A stretch of 64,000 nucleotides of DNA from Oopsacas minuta. Taxonomy: Eukaryota; Porifera; Hexactinellida; Lyssacinosida; Leucopsacidae. The position numbers and the translations under genes are program-made. Of this stretch, positions 45,745-55,339 are shown in pieces; within the stretch, counting starts at the first letter, position 1, and every line of letters begins with the position of its first letter. The stretch covers positions 581,068 to 645,067 of the forward strand of contig JAKMXF010000122.1 in NCBI GenBank assembly GCA_024704765.1, read 5' to 3'. The notes below the pieces were generated by a model that was not told the origin of the DNA, did not search any database, and was given only the letters and a program-made list of their open reading frames with translations.

Positions 45745-46557
45745 CATGGCCTGCTATATACACTGCTAGCTAAGCAAAGAATTACCAAAATACTTTCAAG
45801 GCCATTGAACATATTCACTTTGATCATGAAGAATTGCAGTTATCATTACAAATTTAACTATATATAGGTTTCCACATACGGTGGAGACATCTAGAATACT
45901 TTTGAACCTGCTTTCCAAGTTATTTTCACCACAATGACGCAATCAAAGTTCACCTTCAATATTACTTTATTAATAAATACCAATATTATCGAAACCCACA
46001 AATCCCATGAAATGAATCATGATTCGTATTAACTTAGCAACAAAACACAATAGAAATACTGTATTAAATAAACATAGAAAAATAGTTAACAATTATGACT
46101 TATTTTGTGTTCGCATACATTTTTTGATGGAATTTCTTAGATTTTCTAGGATTGACCTTTTAATGCTGTTTTTACGGCGAATATGACTAAAATGATTATT
46201 TAAAGAGTGTTTATGAAAATGAAGATCTTCTTTTGGTTACTTAAACTAACATTTAACAAGTAGAAGGTAATTTGATAAAAAGGATTAGTTTAAGTTTTGA
46301 GTGTTTCTGAAAAATTGATAAAAATGGAAAAAACAATACCATATATGGGCATGAACTTTGATTGCGTCATTGTGGTCAAAATACCTTGGAAAGCAGGTTC
46401 AAATCCTAGATGTCTCCGCCGTATGTGGAATCCACTATTTATAGTTGAATTTGTGATGATAACTGCAATCCTTCATGATCAAACAGAATATAATTAATGG
46501 CCTGGATATTGTTTTGGCAATTCTTTTCTTTGCTAGCCATGTATATAGTAGGCCATG
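45745..46557 (+). mobile_element. Long-TIR element family A, copy 6 (full)
   Basis: Complete 813-bp copy with terminal inverted repeats of about 215 bp, from CATGGCCTGCTATATACACT to the mirrored GTATATAGTAGGCCATG. The interior (about 380 bp) includes AAACCCACAAATCCCATGAA, CACAATAGAAATACTGTA and ACTAACATTTAACAAGTAG. It encodes no protein. No convincing target duplication is seen, so the superfamily is open (Mutator-like or foldback). Confidence 0.88.
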
Positions 46558-47076
46558 GTTGTAGAATATAGTATCAAAAGACGTTAAGCTACAAACATGC
46601 AGATAAATTTGACTCGCGTTTATGTCAGGTGAGAATCGATCTTTGAGTGAACCTGTTGAAGGAGAGCATTAATATTCAACAATCTTTATTCAAAACTGTT
46701 AAATTAGGTTCTGAGACAGCAACTAAGATCAAATATCTGATAACAGAAGCGACAGGCAAGACTGGAAACCATTGTCTGAAGGGGAATCATAAAATACTGC
46801 ATACATCTTTTTATCTGTAGCACGTACAGATAAGAATCATCCAACATAGAAATTTACTAATTAAACCACTCGATAGTTGCAAATTTGACATCTTGGCCCC
46901 TTGATGAAAATACCAATGTAAGCGATACAGCTCAATGGCAATCTTTGTACGTGAAGTCATTGATCGAGGAACTGCTTGAATTATGTTAAATGAAAGACAC
47001 AACAATCGGACAAGTTATTTTCAATGAAGTAAAATGGGTGTCTACGAAATTCAATTTTGCAGATGATGAACTAACT

Positions 47077-47708
47077 CAGTGTTTCCCAACCTTTACCAAT
47101 TTAACACCCCCTACTTAATACTTTATTGAATCAGATTTTAATTAGTGAATATATGGAATTATAAATGATAGACTGTTAGAGTATCTATGGACCAATCTAG
47201 TTATACGTTGGAACATGAGATCCCTGACTTTGGTGGCTCTTTGTTAGTTTGAATTCATCCGGTTCTAACTGCGTAGGTGAAGCGATGAAAACAAATTTCA
47301 GATAATCTATGAAGTATTGACGGCATTTTTTCTGGGGTTTTTCAGCCATGATTGGATATGCAAGAAAAATCGTGTCTACTATTGAGGTAATTAATGAAAT
47401 AACATGGTATGATCACTTTTTATAACTTCTTTGTTAAGAAGCCGACTGAACTATTAATTCAAAACAAAAAAGGCTACATTGAAGGCATTGATTGTTTGTA
47501 AATGATGAATACTTAGCTCTTCTTGTGGGCAACGTGTCAGAATTGTCATTATGGGTAAAATGCACAACATAATAATGATACAATAGTATTTGGCAAAATT
47601 TACAGATGTTAGATTAAACCTTCATCCAACAGCTCATTATCTTCTCAACGCTCCCTTCCTCCACTGGGCCCCCCTGAGGCAAGCAAACGCCCCCGTTGGG
47701 AACCACTG
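47077..47708. mobile_element. hAT MITE with perfect 8-bp TSD
   Basis: The ends are CAGTGTTTCCCAACCTTT (left) and CGTTGGGAACCACTG (right), with the 8-bp duplication AACTAACT on both sides (47069-47076, 47709-47716). The 632-bp body has no recognisable transposase. It interrupts the older hAT gene between DELT and GLITD. Confidence 0.92.
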
Positions 47709-48436
47709 AACTAACTGGTCTTATAACCGATAGGAAAGCATAAAGGTTTGTTTACCTAATGCTCAAAATCAATGACCTTTCTTGTTATGTCATACTACTG
47801 CATTATTCATTTAGAATAGCTTTGTGCAAATACCTTAAAAATGGAACATGTGATGGAAAATGTCGATACAGTCAATTTCATAAGGTCGAAGGGGACTCAA
47901 TCACAGACAATCCCAAGCGTTCTTGCAGAGGTAGGGTCAGACTTTAATGATGTTATTTACTTTAGCCAAATCCGCTGGCTCAATAGAGCCTCTACTCTAG
48001 CCAGATACTGGTCACTACTTGAAGAAATAAAACATTCATGACCATTAAAGGAAAGTATGTGAGTTTGGATGTTCCAACTGGATCTAATTGAGATACAAAA
48101 TAGCGAGAGGAAGAGAGCTTTTGCAGAGCATGACCTTCTTAGATTCTATATGTTACATCAGGGGCCGTATTCACTAAGATTTAAGCTCACACTTAAGTGT
48201 GTACTTAAGTACAAAAGTTAAGTAACCTACCGAGGTTGCTTAAGTTATTCAAGCTCTATTTTAAGTTTCCAAACATATTATATTTATCGATAACATTGAT
48301 GTAATCAATTCATTCACTCGTTTTCTTTAATTAATTCATACTTTCACTATAAAATTTGATATTCTATGATGTTACAATATGACTAAATCGTATATCTAAA
48401 GCTGCCGCTGTTGATCTTTTTCTAAAAGTCACTGCT

Positions 48437-49110
48437 TTTTATGACGGTAATACTCCCTCTGCTCTTCAATCAGCTGTAGTTGAGCCAAGAATACTTCCAT
48501 CTGTTTAAGGAGCACTTCTCGTTGCAGAGGAAGTAAATCAGAGAGCTTTGTTGACTGTTCGATGCTCCTCTTACCCCTAGCCCTCCCTCTGGACGACTGT
48601 TAACTACAGTAACTTCTGCTGGTCCCTCAAACACTGGCGTTACTTCTCTGCTTTCGCTAATCTCGGTGTGTGAAAGCAATGCTGTTGGGGCTTGAAACAG
48701 ATCAACACTACTACATATTCCAGTAAACGCTGGCGTACTTGAGAACATCTGTGATACTCTCTCCGTCACAGATGTGGATAATTCCCTATCGGAGCTAAGG
48801 ATCCGGATGTCTTCATCCCCCACTTCACCAGCTCCATTTGGCCCTCCTCCTGTCCTCCTCGCTTCCCTTCGACTGGAATCCACACGGGCTTTTGCGGAAC
48901 CTTTTAGATTGTTCCACTTCTTTTTTACATCTTTCACATCTCGGTTGTTACCATGGATGGAATTGAGTTTCCTCATAACGTTGTTCCAAAGCCTTGTCTT
49001 TTTTATTTATCTCCGCGCACTGACCAGCAGTACCTCTCAATATATCTCCAGCATCCTGGATTGCATCATGAGTGTATAATCCTCCTCCTTTGTCCATACT
49101 CTTGCTTTGG
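48437..49110 (-). pseudogene. Harbinger Myb/SANT-like DNA-binding protein, pseudogene
   Basis: This is the partner protein that brings the nuclease to the element ends. Reading on the minus strand: VWTKEEDYTLMM (49100), then two in-frame stops, LWNNVMRKLNSIHGNNRDVK, DVKKKWNNLKGSAKARVDSS and RREARRTGGGP (48860-49010), a long acidic and Ser/Thr linker, and, after a frameshift near 48550, a coiled-coil-like tail PLQREVLLKQMEVFLAQLQ and EEQREYY. The W..LW..KKW spacing is that of the Myb-like trihelix domain found in Harbinger second ORFs. Confidence 0.8.
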
Positions 49111-50198
49111 AATATCAATAACCTCCACCAATTTATAGTTTTCATAATGCAACAACTAGCTCCAAATTCAAGTGCGATACTTGATACATCTCACAAGTAA
49201 ATATCCCAACTTCAAAGACCAACATTCTACTTAGATGTTTCAAAACTACAAATTCCATGTAACCATATAATCACTAACTGTACAAAAATGTTTACATATC
49301 TACATCACAACATATATACTATGTGAATTAAGTTGCTGAAATTATGAATAGAAAATTGATCCCTGTAATGCTTTGATGCCAAATGCCCAACAGTTTCTTC
49401 AAAGTCAAGAACATCATCCGGATAGGAATCATCGGAGACTTCATCCTCTAAGAGAGGTTGCTTCCACTGTATTTCTATGTTATGCATACTGCACAAGCAA
49501 CTATGATGGAACAAACTTTATCTGGGCTCATCCTGAGTTCTCCATGAAGACAGTGGAATCTTCGTTTCCATCGCCCAAATGTCTGTTCAACAATAACCCT
49601 TGTCCTCTTATGTGCATAGTTGTAGTTAAATTGGGGAGTGGATATTGGTTGGCGATAAGGAGTGAGTAAATATGGCCTCATCATGTAACCGCTATCTCCT
49701 AATATATGCTCCCCTATTGAAAAGGTATTTTCAACATGCACCCCAACACCTGAAATCTTCCAAATCCGTGAATCGTGAACAGACCCAGGAAAACGTGCCA
49801 ATACATCACCAAACATTCCATCTGGTTGGCAAATAGCTTGGACGTTAATTGAGTGGTAAAAATGCCGATTTATATAATCTGCTTCATCTTCAGAGGGTTT
49901 TTGGATTCGTATGTGTGTTCCGTCAACTAATCCTACTACGCCTGGAAAGTGAGCAATCTCATAAAACCTGTTTTAGACCTCTACCCTCTTGAGACCAGCA
50001 GGCAAACTAACAAACTGATGGTACACAGCTTGCAAACCCAGAGAAACACCTCGGATATAACGAGAGGCAGAAGCTTGGATTACGTTTATCCCATCTCCAC
50101 AAATTATCTGGAACTTTCCAGAAGCGAAAAATTGAAGTGCCCACACAAACTTGCAAGTGAGGGGAAGCAGCTTAAGAACGCTCGGTGAAATTCAAATA

Positions 50199-51508
50199 CG
50201 AAGGGCACTCGAAAAGTTTTGTCGTTTGTTATCAAACCACAAGTATTTTCTAATAAAATTATTTTATATATATTTAGATGCATATTATTTATCTACATAA
50301 CAAATTTCATCAGTTTATCTTTTGTACTTTTCGAATTGCATGATTTCTAAAAGCTATGGCTTGTATGATTCCTCAACCAGAATCTGACCTCACAAGACGC
50401 GATTTTAGAGCGATTATTTTAATTTTGTTCAAACTTGAGAAGAGCCGTTTGGAAATACACGAAACTTTGCAGAAGCACTTCCCAAATATAGCTCCTTGTT
50501 TGAGAACAGTAGAGCGATGGTACTCAGAGTTTATTCATGGAAATTTTATTCTTGAAGATGGTTCCCTTCCTGGTAGGCCCAGTATTACACATACGGTCGA
50601 AAATGTAGAGCTAGTGTTGGACGAAGTAACAAAAGACCCTCATGTTACTTACGCTCAGTTAGAACATGAAACCAAATTGTCCTCGGGGAGTATAAACGTC
50701 ATCTTACATAAAGAGCTTGGTCTTAGAAAGTTATGTGCACGTTGGATCCCGCATTCTTTGTTGTCCGATCAGAAAACGTGCCGAGGGGACTTTTGCAAAA
50801 TTATGCCTAAAAGATTTGTTAATGGAACTTCTAGAGCTGTTTCTGAAATACTCACAGGCGATGAGACATGGATATACCACTATGACCCAGAAACGAAGAG
50901 ACAATCTAAGGAGTGGGTCGAAGAAGGTGGTTTACCTCCAACAAAGGTCCGGAGAATTAGATCAGTCGGAAAGCAGATGTGGGCGATTTTCTTTAGACGT
51001 AGTGGATTTGTTGAAGGAATTGCACTTGAGGATAGGAAGACAGTCACCGCTGATTGGTATACCACAATATGTCTTCCGAAAGTATTCAGTGCTATCGAAA
51101 AACAACGTGAGAAGTCAGGTGTCCGAGGAATCCTGCTTCACCACGATAATGCTTCATCACATGCAGCACTAAGAACTCTTGAGTTTTTAGAGAATTCTAG
51201 GATCGGAACGCTATTCCACCCATCCTACAGTCCAGATCTAGCCCCTTGCGATTTTTGGTTGTTCCCAAAGCTGAAAGATCAACTTCGTGGGAGGAGATTT
51301 TTCAGCAATGAAGAGTTGACCGGGGCACTTTTCTTAGCAATTGAGGAGATACCCAAAGAAGAATGGAAAATGTGCTTTGATACCTGGTTTACACGCATGA
51401 AAAGGTGTATAGAGTGTCAGGGCGAGTATTTTGAAAGAATGTGACCATATAATATGTAATACCCATTATATAAGTATATAAACGACAAAACTTTTCGAGT
51501 ACCCCTCG
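50199..51508 (+). mobile_element. mariner element, apparently complete
   Basis: The ends CGAAGGGCACTCGAAAAGTT (50199) and AACTTTTCGAGTACCCCTCG (ending 51508) are inverse at nearly all positions and extend inwards to about 31 bp. TA lies on both sides (50197-50198, 51509-51510). It is 1,310 bp with an intact transposase. It is inserted in the Harbinger nuclease gene in the opposite orientation and is the youngest layer of the stack. Confidence 0.95.
50356..51444 (+). CDS. mariner transposase, intact (362 aa, DD34D)
   Basis: This cut-and-paste transposase moves its own element into TA sites. The N-terminal paired helix-turn-helix part covers about residues 10-110 (TVERWYSEF; TKLSSGSINVILHKELG). 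The linker signature ARWIPHSL matches W-V/I-P-H-x-L, and the second signature YSPDLAPCDFW is complete. Catalytic residues are D169 (TGDETW), D264 (LLHHDNASSH) and D299 (APCD), with exactly 34 residues between the last two. The start is ATG at 50356 and the stop TGA. No frameshift or stop; length is typical (about 340-360). With intact TIRs and TSD, it could be active. Confidence 0.95.
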   Translation: MACMIPQPESDLTRRDFRAIILILFKLEKSRLEIHETLQKHFPNIAPCLRTVERWYSEFIHGNFILEDGSLPGRPSITHTVENVELVLDEVTKDPHVTYAQLEHETKLSSGSINVILHKELGLRKLCARWIPHSLLSDQKTCRGDFCKIMPKRFVNGTSRAVSEILTGDETWIYHYDPETKRQSKEWVEEGGLPPTKVRRIRSVGKQMWAIFFRRSGFVEGIALEDRKTVTADWYTTICLPKVFSAIEKQREKSGVRGILLHHDNASSHAALRTLEFLENSRIGTLFHPSYSPDLAPCDFWLFPKLKDQLRGRRFFSNEELTGALFLAIEEIPKEEWKMCFDTWFTRMKRCIECQGEYFERM

Positions 51509-52275
51509 TAGTTAGCTATCAACTCTGTAATTTTAGATATTGAAACTCTAGAGAAACAAAACGTCGAACAAGTTCCATATCATCATAACAATCTAGGGGA
51601 TCATTGAGATACCTGAAAACTCGTTGACGTGCCATTGAGGAAGAGGTTTCTTCTTCTGCGAGAAATAGTGGAATCATCTGTGCCATTTGTTTATATTAAA
51701 ATACTTGAATATTCATATATTATATTTGATCATAAATTGTATTTAGCAAAACATTCATTAGTGTAACTTGGAATGTATAATTCAGAATATTATTTAACAT
51801 TACGTTCAAAGTAATGCATTCCTTGTACAACATTTGTGAAGTATTTCATGAAAGTAAACCACAGTATTATCGTGAGATGATGCATAAAACACGAAAAGTT
51901 TTTAAAATATATTCCTGAATGATTGAAAGTAATTCTGCAAAGCAATCCATTAGAAACTCACAAATTCATGAATATAAGTGATACTTAAGTATGTACTTAG
52001 TACTTAAGTACGTACTTAGTACTAAGTATGCTTTGTGAATACGGCGGCAGATCTATTTCCAAATTTAAGGAACAACACAAAGTTCCCTTCCTTGTTTAGC
52101 ACTAAGTATTGCTGTGAACAGCTTTTCTCAAAGGTGAAAATGTCAAAGCAAGTAGAACACTTCTAACAGACACTCATCTATCAGGAATATTATGGATTGC
52201 GACCTCAAGCATAGGAACAGATATTAACTCTTTGTGCAAACAAAAACAAAGTCAGAAATCACATTAGAGTCGTTC

Positions 52276-53021
52276 CTATTTTTCAAGTTTTCTATAATTA
52301 AATATAATATGTAATGATTTTTGTGAAGAGTATAATCTAAATTCGAAATTAACATTCCACGTTAATCACCGCTATCACTAAATAAATATCAGGCCCTTAA
52401 ACAGGTACATGACTCTTTATTTGGCCCAGCGAACCACAAAGATTGTACAAGCCTGAAATAGGCGATAACAACTATTTAGACCATAGAGAGATATATTATC
52501 AAACTTCACATAGGGTTTTTAATTATATTCATGAAAGATTTGATCAACCATGATTAGCGGCTATACTCTAAGTAAAAAAATGTAGAGAGTTTCCATGCTG
52601 CTGATATTTGAGCTAAACAACTAAAATTGCAATTAGATATATCGAGGGTTAATGCTGAAATAGAGTTGGAAATTCTCTTAGTTATCTCGTTTAAGTCTCT
52701 TCAAACATTTCACCATCCCAAAGTAAGTTTTGACAGGAGTTGTAAAAAACAAAATTTTTCTAGTAATTACAGCCTCAGTTTCAGGGAGTGAACGTTCCTT
52801 AAGCACATTTCCTTGTAACAAATTTTACGTACGTTCATGGGCGTTCGAGTGTACGTGTGTGGGGCCAAGAGGCCATGGCCCAAACACTTTACTGCAGATC
52901 AGTAATATGAGACTACCGAAAGTGTGGCGTCCTTTCGCTAGTGATCTAATATCTGTGATTGTAGCTCCTAACTTACCAATTTATTAGAAATGTTTAAGTG
53001 TATTGGGTTATGTTTTCGATT
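52276..53021. other. Intronic stretch with a possible hAT tail
   Basis: At 52748-52826 the frame reads ITASVSGSERSLSTFPCNKF, which weakly resembles a hAT dimerisation block (x-x-x-S-G-x-E-R-S-F-S). Nothing else supports it. The remainder is featureless. Confidence 0.35.
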
Positions 53022-53610
53022 ATTTCTTGGGCTACAGCGACAGTTTAATGCCTCAGGTTAGATTAAATATTAAACAGATACATTTCATAGTGATTTTGGT
53101 CACCACGCGACGGGATCAACTCGCCCTTCGTACTTCGGGTTTTAATATAGCAAAATTTCAAGATTTTTCCTATCCATGGTCCATTCAAATTACATTTAAT
53201 TACATTCAATTGCATATTGTGGTGACACTGGAGATGCTACGTCGATTTTGGTTAGTAATCTCGGCACTTCGTTACTCAGGTATTAAGAAATTCTGAAATG
53301 TTTCGAAATTTGGAAAATTTCGACTTTTGGTAGTCACGATGACGTAATAATCTCATAATGAGTTATCTTTGGGTCAGAATCATGACGTCAGGAAATTGGT
53401 CACATTGAGGGGTACTTGAGATTCAAATTTTAAACTTCTATAATGTATATTGGCTGAGCAGTGGTTACTAATGTGACTTTCCAGAAATCCAAAACAGTGA
53501 CAATGACGTCATAATTTCGCCATAGGTGTGGATTTTGTTCCAAGACTTGAAATTTCCCGAGCCAGGCCAAAATACCCCTGTATGCCAAAAAATTAGTCAT
53601 GGGCGTCCTC
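53022..53610 (+). repeat. Family C repeat, copy 5 (longest)
   Basis: Head at 53030-53125 (GACAGTTTAATGCCTCAGGT, TTGGTCACCACGCGACGG). The tail has CCATGGTCCATTCAAATTAC, GGTGACACTGGAGATGCTA, GTGACAATGACGTCATAATT, GGTGTGGATTTTGTTCC and CCAAAATACCCCTGTATG. It is about 590 bp. No ORF, inverted ends or poly-A seen. Confidence 0.65.
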
Positions 53611-53650
53611 CAGTTTCTTCAATCAATTCAGGAAGTACACCATATATATA

Positions 53651-53834
53651 CAGTAGAGTCTCCGAATAACAGACACTTTTGGGGACATTGCTCGTCCGTT
53701 TTAGGGAATTGTCCGCTTCTCGGAGACTGCTAAAGTATCACATATATGATTACTATTTCAATCCGTTTCAGGGGGTTTGTCCGTGTATAGAGATTGTCCG
53801 CTTCTCGGAGTGTCCATTTTTGGGAGACTCCACT
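53651..53834. mobile_element. pogo-like MITE abutting family A
   Basis: The ends CAGTAGAGTCTCC (53651) and GGAGACTCCACTC (ending 53834) are inverse. Sub-terminal TTGTCCGCTTCTCGGAG occurs twice. TA precedes the left end. The right end runs directly into the CATGGCC tip of a family A element, so its own TA is lost. Confidence 0.65.
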
Positions 53835-54613
53835 CATGGCCTACTATGTACACGGTTAGCTAAGCAAGGAATTGCCAAAATAATATCCAGGCCATTGATT
53901 ATATTCTGTTTGATGATGAAGGATTGCAGTTATCATTACGAATTTAACTGGAAATAGGATTCCACATACGGCGGAACATCTTGAATACTTTGGAACCTGC
54001 TTTCCAAGTTATTTTAACCTCAATGATGGCATCAAAGTTCATGCACATATATGGTAATTTTTTTCAGAAACACTCAAAACTTAAACTAATCCTTTTTATC
54101 AAAAACCATCTACTTGTTAAATGTTAGTTTAAGTAACCAAAAGAAGATCTTCATTTTCATAAACACTCGTTAAATAATCATTTTAGTCATATTCGCCGTG
54201 ATACAGCATTAATAAGTCAATCCTAGAAAATCTAAGAACTTCCATCAAAAAATGTATGCGAACACAAAATAAGTCATAATTGTTAACCATTTTTTTATGT
54301 TTATTTAATACAGTATTTCTATTGTGTTTTGTTGCTAAGTTAATACGAATCATGATTCATTTCATGGGATTTGTGGGTTTCGATAATATTGGTATTTATT
54401 AATAAAGTAATATTGAAGGTGAACTTTGATTGCGTCATTGTGGTGAAAATAACTTGGAAAGCAGGTTCAAAAGTATTCTAGATGTCTCCACCGTATGTGG
54501 AAACCTATATAATGATAACTGCAATTCTTCATGATCAAAGTGAATATATTCAATGGCCTTGAAAGTATTTTGGTAATTCTTTGCTTAACTAGCAGTGTAT
54601 ATAGTAGGCCATG
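53835..54613 (-). mobile_element. Long-TIR element family A, copy 7 (full)
   Basis: Both ends present (CATGGCCTACTATGTACACG; GTATATAGTAGGCCATG). About 779 bp, with the interior in the opposite orientation to copy 6. The right arm lacks a short piece around ACAGTTGAATTTG. Confidence 0.88.
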
Positions 54614-55091
54614 CTCACTGTGTATATATACACATAAATCAATTGCGTTTAATAGGATAGATTATTTACATAGCGAGCTATTGTTTGGCCCCACCTCTTA
54701 ACATTTGCATCCTGCGCCCATGTCTACGTTCAACTATGACAGAAGTTCGAAAACAAGACGAACTACTCTTGATTGATGCTGCCAAATGAATTTGTTTGAG
54801 GTTCAGAATTCTGTCAAACCATATCTGTTCATGAGTTAAAAAAACACTAGTCACTATGTGTAGCTTTGAAGGATTTTCTAACCAGCAACATAGCAACCTA
54901 GGTTGCTATATACAAATCCTAGTAACCACATTATCCGAGACGCCAAATAGGTTGCTGGTTAGAATGATCCTTTTTGAAACACAAAAATAATTCATGACAA
55001 AATGGCAGGTCTGTTCCCCTACTTTATATAGGGTTACGACGTCACTGATATGTATTATTACAGTCATCAAACTATAAGCAATATAACTAAC
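54614..55091. other. Intronic stretch with a small foldback
   Basis: It holds the 106-bp foldback at 54869-54974 and nothing else recognisable. It borders the donor site of cadherin exon 3. Confidence 0.5.
54869..54974. repeat. 106-bp foldback with a 20-bp perfect palindrome
   Basis: The arms AAGGATTTTCTAACCAGCAA and TTGCTGGTTAGAATGATCCT are inverse with small changes. Inside lies the perfect palindrome ATAGCAACCTAGGTTGCTAT (54890-54909). It may be a miniature inverted-repeat element. Confidence 0.7.
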
Positions 55092-55339
55092 AGTTATAAC
55101 CAAAGGATAAGATTTTTCACTTTCAAAATCAAGGAGTGATTGTAATTGTACTGAAGCTGTTGAAGATCCATCTGAATATACAATTGCAAATTTAGTGAGA
55201 GGCGGTGATATTGAAAAACCACTTGATTCCAAGGTGAATTCAGGAGTGGATGAATTTTGATCTAAGTCCAGTACATCTAAAGTGCAAAAGACACCAAGTG
55301 GACGATTTTCCGGAAGAGTCTGTGAGCAAGATGAAGAAA
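55092..55339 (-). CDS. Large cadherin, internal exon 3 of 6
   Basis: This exon encodes most of an EC repeat: TLPENRPLGVFC (the E-N calcium motif), DVLDLDQ, and LLDFESEKSYPLVIT (the L-D-F/Y-E strand). It starts after cttttgtag at phase 1. I place the donor at gttagt after codon ACT (phase 0). With that choice the join to exon 4 reads SYPLVIT-IVDRGRP, which reproduces the cadherin consensus Y-x-L-x-V-x-A-x-D-R-G-x-P exactly. A donor four bases further would also keep the frame but would break the motif. The following intron of 13.9 kb holds the nested transposon stack at 46.7-52.3 kb. Confidence 0.88.

Larger units (their letters stand above)
49305..51686 (-). pseudogene. Harbinger nuclease (HARBI1-like), split by mariner
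   Basis: The start is ATG at 51686: the N-terminus RVFRYLNDPLDCYDD and ELVRRFV is the usual D-x-x-x-x-Y-D-D-x-E-L block. After the mariner (50199-51508) it continues ALQFFASGKFQIICGDGINV, ASRYIRGVS, then FPGVVGLVDGTHIRI (first Asp, about 49920), FYHSINVQAICQPDG, FPGSVHDSRIW (second catalytic Asp), LGDSGYMMRPYLLTPYR and RTRVIVEQTFGRWKRRF (Glu). It ends, after a frameshift near 49490, with EDEVSDDSYPDD. An in-frame TAA lies before RFYEIAHFPG (about 49971). All three catalytic residues are kept. Confidence 0.9.
48162..52047 (-). mobile_element. Two-gene Harbinger element (decayed, interrupted)
   Basis: The ends GGGCCGTATTCAC (48162) and GTGAATACGGCGG (ending 52047) are near inverses, followed inwards by repeated ACTTAAGT/GTACTTAAG motifs on both sides. 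The 3-bp duplication CAG flanks it (48159-48161, 52048-52050). Harbinger elements make 3-bp duplications. It carries a nuclease gene and a Myb-like gene, both on the minus strand, and a later mariner insertion (50199-51508). Confidence 0.88.
46640..52275 (+). pseudogene. Old hAT transposase (GTF2IRD2/ZBED-like), split by later insertions
   Basis: The pieces read in order on the plus strand: QQSLFKTVKLGSETATKI (46677 on); LDENTNVSDTAQ (the hAT D-E-S-T-D block, about 46900); AIFVREVID; EELLELC and MKDTTIGQVIFNEV (46960-47030), ending at DELT. After a 632-bp MITE it resumes as GLITDRKA; then CKYLK-MEHVMENVDTVNFIRSKG (47820-47890) and DVIYFSQIRWLNRAST (47950-48000). After the Harbinger element come FPNLRNN, YCCEQLFSKVKMSK and a degraded tail (52060-52270). 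Many stops and frameshifts show this is the oldest layer. Sequence between 47077-47708 and 48162-52047 does not belong to it. Confidence 0.82.

Noticed and set aside
49373-49669. 98-codon plus-strand ORF in the Harbinger region
   Set aside because: Antisense shadow of the nuclease gene on the other strand.
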